A stretch of DNA of 64,000 nt, taken from positions 525,157 through 589,156 of the forward strand of contig NZ_LN852695.1 of the NCBI RefSeq assembly GCF_001244545.1, given 5' to 3'. This stretch comes from Candidatus Stoquefichus sp. SB1. Its GTDB lineage: Bacteria; Bacillota_I; Bacilli_A; Erysipelotrichales; Coprobacillaceae. How positions within the stretch are numbered: position 1 is the first letter of the stretch; every line of letters begins with the position of its first letter. Both the position numbers and the translations under genes were made by a program. Under the pieces are notes generated by a model that ran no database searches, was not told the origin of the DNA, and saw only the letters and a list, made by a program, of their open reading frames with translations. Positions 52,783 to 62,139 of the stretch are shown here, in pieces.

Positions 52783-53231
52783 GATTGCTCATTGATGGTG
52801 ATGCTTGCCCTGATAAGTTGGCAATTAAAGCACTCGCAATAAAATATCAGATAGAAATGATTGTATATATTGATTATGCTCATGTTTTAGAGGATGATTA
52901 TTATCAGGTTGTGGAATGTGAAATAGCAAGAGACAGTGTTGATATGCGAATTGTTAGTGATGTTCAACCAGGAGATTTAGTGATTACACAAGATTATGGA
53001 TTGGCTGGTTTACTGCTAGGAAAACGTGCGATTGTGTTGCATATGAGTGGAATGCTGATTAATGATCAAAATATTGATTTGTTGTTGTCAACACGCTATA
53101 TCTCAGCAAAAGAAAGAAAAAGTGGGAAACATGTGAGAGGGCCAGCAAAGAGAACTTCTCAAATACGTGAAAAGTTCTTAAATAATCTTGAAGAAATATT
53201 AAAAAAGGCTGTTCAACAAGGAAATGAATAG
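52779..53231 (+). CDS. YaiI/YqxD-family protein (DUF188, UPF0178)
   Basis: 150 aa. Conserved N-terminal LLIDGDACPDKLAI near residue 3, then DMRIVSDVQPGDLVITQDYGLAGLLLGKRAIVL near 55, and a basic tail with GPAKRTSQIREKFL. The family has a PIN-like nuclease fold by similarity, but no established role. Coupled to the rhomboid gene by an ATGA overlap. Length normal. Confidence 0.92.
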   Translation: MRLLIDGDACPDKLAIKALAIKYQIEMIVYIDYAHVLEDDYYQVVECEIARDSVDMRIVSDVQPGDLVITQDYGLAGLLLGKRAIVLHMSGMLINDQNIDLLLSTRYISAKERKSGKHVRGPAKRTSQIREKFLNNLEEILKKAVQQGNE

Positions 53232-53240
53232 CTTTTTTTG
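53202..53240 (+). terminator. Probable terminator overlapping the YaiI-family gene end
   Basis: AAAAAGGCTGTT pairs with AATAGCTTTTT (two G-T pairs), followed by T residues. Confidence 0.5.
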
Positions 53241-53261
53241 TCACAAAATAATATATTCACA

Positions 53262-53291
53262 TTGACTTTATAGGACAAATGTGAGTATGAT
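53262..53291 (+). promoter_or_regulatory. Promoter upstream of the c-di-GMP riboswitch
   Basis: TTGACT (53262-53267), 18-bp spacer, TATGAT (53286-53291); transcription should start near 53298. Confidence 0.8.
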
Positions 53292-53294
53292 AAG

Positions 53295-53372
53295 AACACA
53301 AAGGCAAAACTATCGAAAGGTAGTGACGCAAAACTATAGGGCCTGTTTTCATATGGCAGCCAGTTGCAAAAA
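53295..53372 (+). ncRNA. c-di-GMP-I riboswitch (GEMM)
   Basis: All hallmarks in order: AAGGCAAAAC, GAAAGG tetraloop stem, GTGACGCAAA, paired GGGCCT, then ATGGCAGCCAGTTGC. These match the GEMM-I consensus for c-di-GMP binding. It stands about 100 nt before a diguanylate cyclase gene, so the enzyme's own product should control its expression. Confidence 0.94.
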
Positions 53373-53418
53373 ATAGTCTTGAAAATTCATGTTTTGAATC
53401 TTTTTTCATGATGATTTT

Positions 53419-53452
53419 GCATACTGGTGGATTTTACGAGTATGCTTTTTTG
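53419..53452 (+). terminator. Expression-platform terminator of the riboswitch
   Basis: Stem GCATACT / AGTATGC followed by six T, between the aptamer and the GGDEF gene. Whether c-di-GMP favours or blocks it cannot be decided by eye. Confidence 0.75.
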
Positions 53453-53475
53453 TTGAGATAAAGGAGATGAGAAGA

Positions 53476-55926
53476 TTGAAGAAAATATTATCTATAATAA
53501 TGGTGAGTTTAATACTTTTGACAATTCATATAAGTCCTTTATCTGCTAAAACAACAGTAAAAGTTGCTTATCCCATTCAAAATGGAATGTCAGAAATTAA
53601 TGATGGAAATGTTTACTCTGGATATACTTATGACTATTTAAATGAGTTGGAACGTTTTACTCATTTTAAATTTGAATATGTCGCTTTAGAAGGTGATGAA
53701 AATGAACAAATTATATCGGCCATGGAGAAAGTTCAAAATGGGGAATTAGATATGATGGGTGGTTTAATTTATGATGAGTCATTAACATCGATGTATGATT
53801 ATACTTCAACCAATTATGGTATGGGAAATATGGCATTGTATGTTTTATCTAATAATGCCAATATTAATGATACAAATATTTATTCACTCAAGTCACTGGA
53901 TGTTGGTATTGTCAGTTCAAAACAACAAGAGAATGTGAAATTAAAAGAATTTGGAGATATGAATGGTATTAGTATTAAACAGCATTTTTATGAAACAAGT
54001 GTTGAGTTGCTGAAAGATTTAGATGACCAAAAGATAGAGGCGGCAGCTATTTCTGAACAGGCTAATATTGTTGGAAATTATCGTGTTGTTGCGACGTTTT
54101 CACCACGACCTTTTTACTTTGTGACAACAAAAGGAAAGTCGGATATTATTTCTGAAATGAATGAAGCTATGACAGCTTTGAATAAAGAACAGCCTTCATT
54201 TATGAGTGAATTACATGATAAATACTTTTCTCTTCGTAATGATCACTTTATATTAACAGATAGTGAAAAAGAATATGTTAAAAATCATCCTGAGATAGAG
54301 GTCGCTATATTGGGTGGTAAAGCACCTTTTCAATCCAAAGATAGTCGAGGGAATATTGTTGGGATTACAATTGATTTATTAGATTATATTGGAGAATTAA
54401 GTGGGATTAAGTTTAAATATAACTATACTGAATCTTATGATGAGTATTTAACAATGTTAGAAGATCATCAAAATCTTATTGCTGGAGCTGTTACAACTCC
54501 TTATTATGAAAGTCATAATCAGTTTTCTTTATCAAAATCTTTTGTAAATTCTAATGTTGAAATTATTATGACAAAAGGATTGGATGCAAGTGAAGTTATA
54601 GGTAAGAGATTGGCGATACCAAAAGGAACAGATTTTTCAAATAAGTATCAGGGAGAAATTGTTTATTATGATACAGCACATGACTGTTTTAATGCTGTGG
54701 ATAAGGGATTAGCCGATTATGCTTATTTAGCGAGTCATGTTGCAATATATTATAATAGTACATTTTCGTTTGAAAATGTAACAATGATTCCTCAGTCTGA
54801 AGGACATAATACGAAAAATTGTATTGCTGTTAGAAAAGATGATGATATTTCTTTAATGAGTATTATTAATAAAGGAATAGATACAGCTTCATTTTCAGAA
54901 ATACAATCCATTGTATTTAAAAATGCAACCTATGCTAAAGAGGATCTTACTTTTGTAAATTATATTCAGAATAATCCAGCTCCATTTATAAGCATTGTTG
55001 TTGTATTAAGTGGAATTTATTTCTTTTCTAGATATTATACTAATAAAAAGAATAATGAAAAGGTTCTTAAGGAATTGAATCGTTTTCAACAAATTAGTGA
55101 TTTATCAGGAGATTGTTTTATAGAATATAATGTAGCAAAAGATATGCTTACATTGAGTGGTGGAGCAGCAAAATTATTATGTAATCAAAAAAATATTGAA
55201 AATTATATTCAAAAGGAATATGCAGGCTCAGAAAAAATTAAATCGGTTTTAGAGAATAAACGCACATATAATGAAGAAGTTATGGTGAAATTGCTAGATG
55301 AAACAAGTCGTTGGCAAAGAGTGTTCTTACAACCAATATTTGATGAAAAGGATCAATTGACTTATATTATTGGAAAGATTACTGATATTCAATCACAAAA
55401 AGAAGAACAGTTACAATGGAAAGAACTTGCAAGAAAAGATAGTTTAACAAAAATTTATAATTCAGCTACATGTCGTGAACTTATTAGTGAATATTTAGAA
55501 AGTCAAACAACAAATAGAGTTGCATTTATCATATTGGATATAGATAATTTTAAAGGGATTAATGATAACTTTGGACATTTTTATGGAGATCAAATTTTAC
55601 AAAACTTAGTTTCAATTATTCTTCAAATTACATCATCAACAGATGTGGTGGGAAGAGTTGGTGGAGATGAGTTTATCATTGTTCTTAAGAATCCTCAGAG
55701 TGAGGAATGGGTTATTGAATATTGTCAAAAACTCAGAAATATTGTTCATGAGAATTTGATTGGTGAAGATAGAAAACCAATGACAATAAGTATGGGAATT
55801 GCTTTTTCACAAGAACATCAAACATATGATGAAATATATCAAAATGCTGATAAAGCATTATATGCTGTTAAAAAATCTGGTCGTAATAATTATCGATTTA
55901 TCAATACACTTAAAAAGAGCGATTAA
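53476..55926 (+). CDS. Sensor diguanylate cyclase with two periplasmic-binding-like domains
   Basis: 816 aa from a probable TTG start (GGAG nine nt upstream); ATG at 53467 abuts that site. Signal peptide, then two SBP-bac-3-like sensor domains (about 25-260 and 265-500) as in EvgS/BvgS-type receptors. A membrane helix lies near 505-525, then a PAS-like region at about 535-640. The GGDEF domain runs from about 650 to 810: LARKDSLTKIYNSATC, then LDIDNFKGINDNFGH and GRVGGDEFIIVLKN with intact GGDEF. Likely senses an amino acid or small ligand outside and makes c-di-GMP inside. Controlled by the upstream c-di-GMP riboswitch, which makes a feedback loop. Confidence 0.93.
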   Translation: MKKILSIIMVSLILLTIHISPLSAKTTVKVAYPIQNGMSEINDGNVYSGYTYDYLNELERFTHFKFEYVALEGDENEQIISAMEKVQNGELDMMGGLIYDESLTSMYDYTSTNYGMGNMALYVLSNNANINDTNIYSLKSLDVGIVSSKQQENVKLKEFGDMNGISIKQHFYETSVELLKDLDDQKIEAAAISEQANIVGNYRVVATFSPRPFYFVTTKGKSDIISEMNEAMTALNKEQPSFMSELHDKYFSLRNDHFILTDSEKEYVKNHPEIEVAILGGKAPFQSKDSRGNIVGITIDLLDYIGELSGIKFKYNYTESYDEYLTMLEDHQNLIAGAVTTPYYESHNQFSLSKSFVNSNVEIIMTKGLDASEVIGKRLAIPKGTDFSNKYQGEIVYYDTAHDCFNAVDKGLADYAYLASHVAIYYNSTFSFENVTMIPQSEGHNTKNCIAVRKDDDISLMSIINKGIDTASFSEIQSIVFKNATYAKEDLTFVNYIQNNPAPFISIVVVLSGIYFFSRYYTNKKNNEKVLKELNRFQQISDLSGDCFIEYNVAKDMLTLSGGAAKLLCNQKNIENYIQKEYAGSEKIKSVLENKRTYNEEVMVKLLDETSRWQRVFLQPIFDEKDQLTYIIGKITDIQSQKEEQLQWKELARKDSLTKIYNSATCRELISEYLESQTTNRVAFIILDIDNFKGINDNFGHFYGDQILQNLVSIILQITSSTDVVGRVGGDEFIIVLKNPQSEEWVIEYCQKLRNIVHENLIGEDRKPMTISMGIAFSQEHQTYDEIYQNADKALYAVKKSGRNNYRFINTLKKSD

Positions 55927-55935
55927 TTCGCTCTT

Positions 55936-57522
55936 TTATTGACCACTTTTACCATAATTTTTTAAAACTCTAGCACTTGGATCACTGACATTACAACCAT
56001 CCCATTCCTTATTAGGCATCCAAAAGTCTTTAATCCATTTGGCTTGACCTGGATAAAATTCTTCAAATATATCACGATACAATAAAGATTCCTTTGTATA
56101 TGGAGGACAATAAGCATATTTATCTTTTGCTTTTAAAACATCTTCATCAGTATATATAGTTTCAGCATATTCTTTTAAATAATCAACCATGGAATGACCT
56201 ACAGCATCACTAAACGCCGCTTTTTCACGCATTAAAATATCATCAGGTAAATAATCCAGTCCTTCAAAAGCATGTCTTAAAAGATATTTTCCTTTATTAT
56301 AAGTATTCATTTTCTTGTTTGGGTCAATTGCCATTGCATAATTGACAAAATCAATATCAGCAAAAGGCACACGTCCTTCTAAAGCGTTGGCTGATATACA
56401 ACGATCAGCTCTTAAAACATCATACATATAGAGTTCTTGTATACGTTTTTGTGATTCTTTTTGAAAAGAGGAAGCATCAGGAGCAAAATCTGTATACTTA
56501 TAACCAAAAAGTTCATCAGAAACCTCACCAGTAAGAATCACTTTTAAATTTGTATGTTCATGAATATATTGGCACAATAGAAACATACCAATGCTAGCAC
56601 GAATGGTTGTAATGTCCCATGTTTCTAAAGTATAAATGACTTTTCTTAAATGATTTAATACATCTTCCTTACGCATAATAATTTCAGTGTGGTCTGTATG
56701 CAAATAGTCAGCAACCTGTCTAGCATATTTGAGATCAATCGGATCAGTTTCCATACCAATCGCAAACGTTTGAATCGGTTTTTTGGACATACGGCTAGCG
56801 ATAGCACAAACTAATGATGAATCTAAGCCACCACTTAATAAAAAACCAATAGGGGCATCAGACTGTAATCTTTTTTTAACAGCTTTTTCTAATTTGCTAC
56901 GTAAACAAAAAGCAATTTCCTCAATACTATCCATATGAATCATTTTGACATCACTTAAATCATTATAACAAATAAATTCTCCATTACTATAATAATGTCC
57001 AGGTGGAAATGGCATAATATCATCACATATATCAACTAAAGCCTTAGCTTCAGAAGCAAAACAAATGACATGTTCTTGATGACTATAGCCATAAAACATA
57101 GGACGAATTCCCATTGGATCACGAGCAGCTAAGATTTGTTTGGTTTGGTTATCATACATAACAAAAGCAAATTCTCCATCTAGCATTCTGACCATTGTAT
57201 CTATACCATATTTTAAATAGAGTGGTAATAGAATTTCACAATCACTACCACTATGACAAATATAATCATTATAAAGATTTTCCTTTAAAGCAGGATAATT
57301 ATAAATTTCCCCATTACACACCACAATATTATCCAGGTATTGAAAAGGCTGCATCCCTCGTTTTGATAAATCCATTATTGAAAGTCGATTAAATCCCCAT
57401 GTCCTACCAAAAGCATAATAACTTTCAGATGCATCAGGACCACGATTACTTATCTTCTTCAATGATAAATCAAAAGCTTCTAAAGACAATTCTTGTCCAT
57501 TCATAACTAAAAAACCACACAT
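55936..57522 (-). CDS. asnB: Asparagine synthase, glutamine-hydrolysing
   Basis: 528 aa. The N-terminal Ntn glutaminase starts MCGFLVMNG with the Cys nucleophile intact, plus ISNRGPDAS, FNRLSIMD and VCNGEIYN. The synthetase domain has the pyrophosphate loop GFLLSGGLDSSLVCAI near residue 225, then TFAIGM and LTGEVSDELFGYKY. It makes asparagine from aspartate, glutamine and ATP. TTGACAAAAGAAGGGAG lies upstream of the ATG. Preceded by a T-box-like leader with an AAC specifier, giving control by uncharged tRNA-Asn. Confidence 0.95.
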   Translation of the reverse strand: MCGFLVMNGQELSLEAFDLSLKKISNRGPDASESYYAFGRTWGFNRLSIMDLSKRGMQPFQYLDNIVVCNGEIYNYPALKENLYNDYICHSGSDCEILLPLYLKYGIDTMVRMLDGEFAFVMYDNQTKQILAARDPMGIRPMFYGYSHQEHVICFASEAKALVDICDDIMPFPPGHYYSNGEFICYNDLSDVKMIHMDSIEEIAFCLRSKLEKAVKKRLQSDAPIGFLLSGGLDSSLVCAIASRMSKKPIQTFAIGMETDPIDLKYARQVADYLHTDHTEIIMRKEDVLNHLRKVIYTLETWDITTIRASIGMFLLCQYIHEHTNLKVILTGEVSDELFGYKYTDFAPDASSFQKESQKRIQELYMYDVLRADRCISANALEGRVPFADIDFVNYAMAIDPNKKMNTYNKGKYLLRHAFEGLDYLPDDILMREKAAFSDAVGHSMVDYLKEYAETIYTDEDVLKAKDKYAYCPPYTKESLLYRDIFEEFYPGQAKWIKDFWMPNKEWDGCNVSDPSARVLKNYGKSGQ

Positions 57523-57546
57523 ATATCATTTCTCCCTTCTTTTGAC

Positions 57547-57572
57547 AAAAAAACTCGCCACAATGTGCGAGT
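57547..57572 (-). terminator. Attenuator terminator of the asnB leader
   Basis: ACTCGC / GCGAGT outer stem with inner CAC / GTG, T-run of seven on the minus strand, 25 bp before the asnB ribosome binding site. Confidence 0.82.
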
Positions 57573-57800
57573 ATCTGTCCAGTATAATTCATAAAATCAT
57601 GAAGTTACATGGTACGGAAAATACTTCTGTGAGTACTCGATACCCGTCAGCCGTAACGTAACTGAAAACGATCTAGCCTACTTCTTTCGTTTCGGTAGAC
57701 AGCTCCAAGGTGTTCTTCATCATAAACTTCATCACTGGACTTGCACCATCTTCCAGTTCGCTGGGACTTCTGTTTAAGATTACTCTCCTTATCGTAGCCT
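57547..57800 (-). ncRNA. T-box-like leader of asnB, Asn (AAC) specifier
   Basis: On the minus strand: GATAAGGAGAGTAA (stem I base), AGCGAACTGG...GGTGCAAGTCCAG (distal stem I), GAAG-AAC-ACCTTGGAG (specifier AAC in the usual context), and GAAGTAGGCTAGA (start of the linker). These are characteristic T-box pieces, and the AAC codon fits asnB. However, I do not see the canonical T-box antiterminator sequence (TGGxACCGCG) before the terminator. The nearest candidates are CTGGACAGATACTCGC and the TGGC inside the terminator. Confidence 0.72.
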
Positions 57801-57815
57801 TTATGAATTGTTACT

Positions 57816-57844
57816 AGTATATAATAATTTTTTATTAATTGCAA
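57816..57844 (-). promoter_or_regulatory. asnB promoter
   Basis: Minus strand TTGCAA (57844-57839), exact 17-bp spacer, TATACT (57821-57816), about 20 bp before the T-box leader. Confidence 0.82.
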
Positions 57845-57853
57845 TAATAAATT

Positions 57854-58933
57854 TTAATTGTTTTGATAATTTTTGAATAAATGATGATCTTTCCATTGCT
57901 CCTTGATTGCTTGACTCTGTTTATCAAGATGAAGATGACAATAAACAACATATAATTGATATTGAAGAATAGGCTTTATCATTTCATGCTGTAATTCATT
58001 TTGATGAGATTGTATATAATCGAGAAACTCCTGCCATTTTTCTTGCTGAAACAACTCTTCCATAGTTATTCTTAATAAAATAGTTTGTGTTGTCTTACTC
58101 TTTTGAATACGTGGATGAGATTCAATAATATGCAGTAATTGTGTTTTATGATAAGTCGCATCTAAATTTAAATGACTGGCATAAATAAAACAATGATAAT
58201 GATACATTTGTAAAAGGGCAGGTTTTTTAATCATCTTATGACAATCAAGAAAATGTAAATAATCATAGCCTTCTTGAAAATAACCCAAATTCCCTAAAGC
58301 AGCACCAACATTCATTATATCAATCAAATTCAATGAGTTTGGTTTACCTCTTTGATATCCAGATAAAAGATAAATTAAGTATAAATAACTAACAGAATCC
58401 TTTAACACTGTTTGATTGAACTTACGATAATGATGAATAGCTATGACTATAGATTCAAAGAAGTAAATGAAAATTGCAGCAATAACATAAATAAAAATAT
58501 TAATTGATTGAAAACTTTTCCATTGATGTGTATTAAAATCATAACGTACTTGAGAGACATTAAATAATAAACTGTAAATAAGAAATACAGCTAATAATAT
58601 AGAAATATAAGTTAATAATCTTTCTATCAGTAAATATTTATGAAATTTATCAGTTGAAGTTTGTTTTTTTAAATCTGACAAGTCAATTGAAGGGATAATA
58701 TGCTCATCTAAATAATGATGAATAAGTGTTGCTTTTTTATTTGGAAGTAAAAAGTTAATAACAAAAATAATGAGACATATAAAGATAGGGAGAATCGGGA
58801 AAAAGATATAGAAGAAACTATAAGTGACAGCATTTTTGATATGCATTGAGGTATAGAGTTGAAATAAATAACACATAAATATTATTAAGAAACATAGGAT
58901 ACTATAGAGTATAATAAGAGATTTGTTTTTCAT
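57854..58933 (-). CDS. Uncharacterised membrane protein with helical C-terminal domain
   Basis: 359 aa. Four hydrophobic segments: about residues 5-25, 38-62, 105-127 and 143-167. A C-terminal soluble domain (about 175-350) of helix pairs follows, resembling TPR-like repeats (VGAALGNLGYFQEGYDYLHFLD). No recognised family. AAAAAGGAG precedes the ATG. Single gene upstream of the asnB leader, same strand; no terminator between it and that promoter is evident. Confidence 0.6.
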   Translation of the reverse strand: MKNKSLIILYSILCFLIIFMCYLFQLYTSMHIKNAVTYSFFYIFFPILPIFICLIIFVINFLLPNKKATLIHHYLDEHIIPSIDLSDLKKQTSTDKFHKYLLIERLLTYISILLAVFLIYSLLFNVSQVRYDFNTHQWKSFQSINIFIYVIAAIFIYFFESIVIAIHHYRKFNQTVLKDSVSYLYLIYLLSGYQRGKPNSLNLIDIMNVGAALGNLGYFQEGYDYLHFLDCHKMIKKPALLQMYHYHCFIYASHLNLDATYHKTQLLHIIESHPRIQKSKTTQTILLRITMEELFQQEKWQEFLDYIQSHQNELQHEMIKPILQYQLYVVYCHLHLDKQSQAIKEQWKDHHLFKNYQNN

Positions 58934-59061
58934 ATAATGGCTCCTTTTTCTTAATATTATACGTTATACATATCATAAATATAAATAAAAATAATGTGTG
59001 AAATATTCAAAAGAAAATGTTGATCATATAAGAAATTCAATGTTATATAAATCAAAAAACA

Positions 59062-60384
59062 TCAGTTAACTGATGTTTTTTGATAAAGTGTTTTATGAGA
59101 ACGATAATAAAATTGAATAGCAATGATTAAGATAAAGCATTCGCTAATAGGAAATGAAATCCAAACCCCATTTAAATGAAAGAGAATAGATAATCCAATA
59201 ACGAGAGGAATAATGATAACGCCCCCTCTTAAAATTGATAATACAAATGACTTCTTCATTTGTTCTGTTGAAGCAAAGAAAGTAATCATGACCATATTGA
59301 TTCCGGCAAAAAAGAATCCAGCAAAATAAAGTGGTAAACCGTTTTGAGCAATTTGCGCCATAATTATATTATTTTCACTATTAAAAATAGCAACAATAAA
59401 TTGTGGGAAACAAAGCATACATACATAAATCATTGTAGAAACAATAAGTGATGTCACAATCGCATAACCAAAATAAGCATGTGTTAATTCAGTATTTCTT
59501 TGACCATGACTTTGACTCAATAATGGCTGAATTCCTTGCGCAATACCTGTATAGAGAGCAGTGACAACTAAGGCAAGATTACTGATAATGCCATAACTTG
59601 CTACAGCGATATTACCACCAATAGATAAAATGACCATATTAAATACAAATACAATAATACCACCTGATAATTCAGTGACAAATGTAGATATACCAATAGT
59701 GATTATTTTCCATATATAATATATTTTCAAACGTACATTGGTAAAATGAAAATGATTTTGTTTCCATAAGACATGTAAACTACAAATACATAAAGCAACA
59801 ATAGGTGAGAATCCTGTTGCTAAAGCAGCACCAAACATTCCTAACTGACAAGGGAAAACAAGAATATAATCAAAGACAATATTAAAAAGTGTTCCAGTCA
59901 GCATAGCAAAACTTGCCAAACGAGGATTGTTGTCGTTTCTGACAAAAGTGACTATAATTTGTTGAATAATGAAAAATGGTGTAAACAGTATAAAAGTACG
60001 TAAATATGTTGAAGCTATTTCAATAACTTCAAAATCAGCTCCCATAAAATACATAATTTGTTTTGCAAAAACAAAACCTAATATTGTTATTGGAATAGAA
60101 ATCAGAAATCCTAATTTCATAGCTGTTGTAAAATAAGCAGAGGCTTCTTGATCTCTTTGTTGTACTTTGAGAATTGAAAAACGTGTAGCACTTCCAACAC
60201 CAATTAATAATCCTAAACCAGAAATAATTGAATAGAGTGGTAAAATAAGATTTAAAGCAGTGAGGCCTATACTTCCCACACCATTAGCGATAAACAATGT
60301 ATCAGCTAATATATAACATGACAACCCCACCATACTTAACATATTAAAACTAACATATTTGATAAATACTAATTTTCTTTCCAT
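59062..60384 (-). CDS. MATE-family multidrug/Na+ exporter
   Basis: 440 aa with twelve predicted membrane helices in two similar halves. Begins FIKYVSFNMLSMVGLSCYILADTLFIANGVGSIGLTALNLILPLY, typical of MATE (DinF/NorM) proteins. Drug or metabolite export driven by H+ or Na+ gradient. GGGAGGTGG precedes the ATG. Transcribed from a MerR-type 19-bp spacer promoter and divergent from the MerR regulator at 60445, the classic arrangement of drug-induced efflux (as in Bmr/BltR systems). Hairpin ACATCAGTTAACTGATGT with T-run near 59058-59079 overlaps its 3' end as terminator. Confidence 0.93.
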   Translation of the reverse strand: MERKLVFIKYVSFNMLSMVGLSCYILADTLFIANGVGSIGLTALNLILPLYSIISGLGLLIGVGSATRFSILKVQQRDQEASAYFTTAMKLGFLISIPITILGFVFAKQIMYFMGADFEVIEIASTYLRTFILFTPFFIIQQIIVTFVRNDNNPRLASFAMLTGTLFNIVFDYILVFPCQLGMFGAALATGFSPIVALCICSLHVLWKQNHFHFTNVRLKIYYIWKIITIGISTFVTELSGGIIVFVFNMVILSIGGNIAVASYGIISNLALVVTALYTGIAQGIQPLLSQSHGQRNTELTHAYFGYAIVTSLIVSTMIYVCMLCFPQFIVAIFNSENNIIMAQIAQNGLPLYFAGFFFAGINMVMITFFASTEQMKKSFVLSILRGGVIIIPLVIGLSILFHLNGVWISFPISECFILIIAIQFYYRSHKTLYQKTSVN

Positions 60385-60402
60385 AATCCACCTCCCTGTG
60401 AT

Positions 60403-60433
60403 ATCATAGACTATAGGGTAACACTATAGTCAA
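60403..60433 (-). promoter_or_regulatory. MerR-type promoter of the MATE exporter
   Basis: Minus strand TTGACT (60433-60428), 19-bp spacer, TATGAT (60408-60403). The dyad GACTATAG-7-CTATAGTC (60409-60431) spans the spacer. Same half-site (ACTATAG) as in the promoter of the membrane MerR at 45532-45552. Confidence 0.85.
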
Positions 60434-60444
60434 GGAGAATTTTT

Positions 60445-61272
60445 ATGTCACAATATTATCAAACTTATTACACTACAGGAGAATTTGCTAAACTTTGTCA
60501 TACAACTAAAGAAACATTATTTCATTATGATTCAATTGGTTTATTAAAACCTAAAATTGTTAAGGAAAATGGTTATCGATATTATCTTTCATCACAATAT
60601 TTTGAATTTGATCTGATTAAAGTTTTGCAGGAAGTTAAAATGTCTTTAAAAGAAATTAAGGCATTTATGATTCAAAGAAATAGTGAAAATTTTGTGAATA
60701 CATTAAATGAGAAATATTTACAATTAGAAGAAGAGAAAAAAAGAATTGAAGAGATGCAGTATCGTATTCAACAGGCTATTTCTATGACAAAATATGGAGT
60801 AGAGACTAAACATATGGTGCCTTTTTTACAAGAATGTTTGGAAGAGCATCTTTTAACGATCACATTACCTGATCACTATATGAGTGATCGGGAGATGATG
60901 GGATATATGAGTCAGCAGTTGGAGTACTGTGCACAACATCGTTTAACGGAAGAATTACCACTAGGAACAATTATTTATCATGATCAATTTTTAAAAAGGG
61001 ACTATCATGAGAATATGTATTTTTTAAAATTAAGACAACCATTTGATGACATTCATTATGTTATGAAACCAAAAGGATTGTATGCTACTATTTTACATGC
61101 TGGTTTCTATGATACGATAGATGAATCTTTTGAAAAACTGTTTGAATTTGTGGAACAAGAAGGGTATCAAATGATAGGAAATGCTTATGAATATGAAATT
61201 CATAATTATTTTACAGTTCAAGATACAGATGAATATCTGATTTCATTGTCTATTCAGGTTGAGAAAGCGTAG
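60445..61272 (+). CDS. MerR-family regulator with GyrI-like effector domain
   Basis: 275 aa. HTH at residues 8-75 (YTTGEFAKLCHTTKETLFHYDSIGLLKP, NGYRYYLSSQY), dimer helix at 85-125 with EEEKKRIEEMQYRI, and a C-terminal ligand-binding domain at about 130-275 like BmrR/BltR. It probably binds hydrophobic cations or other drugs and activates the divergent MATE gene through the 19-bp spacer promoter between them. AAGGAG precedes the ATG. Confidence 0.92.
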   Translation: MSQYYQTYYTTGEFAKLCHTTKETLFHYDSIGLLKPKIVKENGYRYYLSSQYFEFDLIKVLQEVKMSLKEIKAFMIQRNSENFVNTLNEKYLQLEEEKKRIEEMQYRIQQAISMTKYGVETKHMVPFLQECLEEHLLTITLPDHYMSDREMMGYMSQQLEYCAQHRLTEELPLGTIIYHDQFLKRDYHENMYFLKLRQPFDDIHYVMKPKGLYATILHAGFYDTIDESFEKLFEFVEQEGYQMIGNAYEYEIHNYFTVQDTDEYLISLSIQVEKA

Positions 61273-61320
61273 ACAAAAACAAGAAAATCATATAATATGG
61301 TAAAAAAGTGGAGGTAAGTT

Positions 61321-62139
61321 ATGAAATATAAATTAGTTGCATTGGATTTAGATGGAACATTAAAAAATGCTAACAATGAGATTACTGAAAAGACAAAGAA
61401 AGCATTAATTGAAATTCAAAAACAAGGTGTGAAAATTGTTTTGGCTTCAGGACGTCCAACTCCTGGTTTGCGTCATGAAGCAGAAGAGTTAGAATTAAAA
61501 AAATATGGTGGATATATTTTATCATTTAATGGAGCAAGAGTCGTTGATGTGAAAACAGGAGAGACAGTCTATGAACAAACATTAACAATTGATGAAGCAA
61601 AAAAAGCTTATGATCGTTCAAAAGAGTTTCATCTTGCTTGTATGACATATAAGGATGATGTGATTTTAACTGAAGATATTGATGATGAATATGTTTGTGT
61701 TGAAGCGAAAATTAATGATATTCAAAAGGAAAAAGTCAATGATTTTAAGAAATGTTTAAATGATCCTATTCATAAGGTTTTATTAACTGGACAACCAGAT
61801 TATGTAGGAAGTATTGAAAATGAATTTAAACAACCATTCGGAGATTCTTTAAGTATTTATCGAAGTGCACCTTTCTTTATTGAAATTATGGCTAAAGGCA
61901 TTGACAAGGCAGCTTCGCTTGATAGACTTGCTCAATTGTTAGGGATTAAGCAAGAAGAGGTAATGGCATTTGGTGATGGGTATAATGACTTAAGTATGAT
62001 TGAATATGCAGGTTTAGGTGTAGCAATGGAGAATGCTGTTGATGGTGTTAAAGAACGTGCTAATTGTATTACAAAATCTAATAATGATGATGGAATAGCC
62101 TATATTTTATCTCAAGAATATGAAGGAGTGGATTTTTAG
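61321..62139 (+). CDS. Cof-type HAD-IIB phosphatase
   Basis: 272 aa. Motif I ALDLDGTLKN near residue 8, motif II LASGRPTPGLRHE near 40, Lys in AKGIDKAASLDRL near 197, and motif IV AFGDGYNDLSMIEYAG near 219. YidA-like sugar phosphatase, third Cof-type gene in this window. GTGGAGGTAAG precedes the ATG. Its TAG stop overlaps the GTG start of the DUF4250 gene by one base, so they are coupled. Confidence 0.92.
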   Translation: MKYKLVALDLDGTLKNANNEITEKTKKALIEIQKQGVKIVLASGRPTPGLRHEAEELELKKYGGYILSFNGARVVDVKTGETVYEQTLTIDEAKKAYDRSKEFHLACMTYKDDVILTEDIDDEYVCVEAKINDIQKEKVNDFKKCLNDPIHKVLLTGQPDYVGSIENEFKQPFGDSLSIYRSAPFFIEIMAKGIDKAASLDRLAQLLGIKQEEVMAFGDGYNDLSMIEYAGLGVAMENAVDGVKERANCITKSNNDDGIAYILSQEYEGVDF

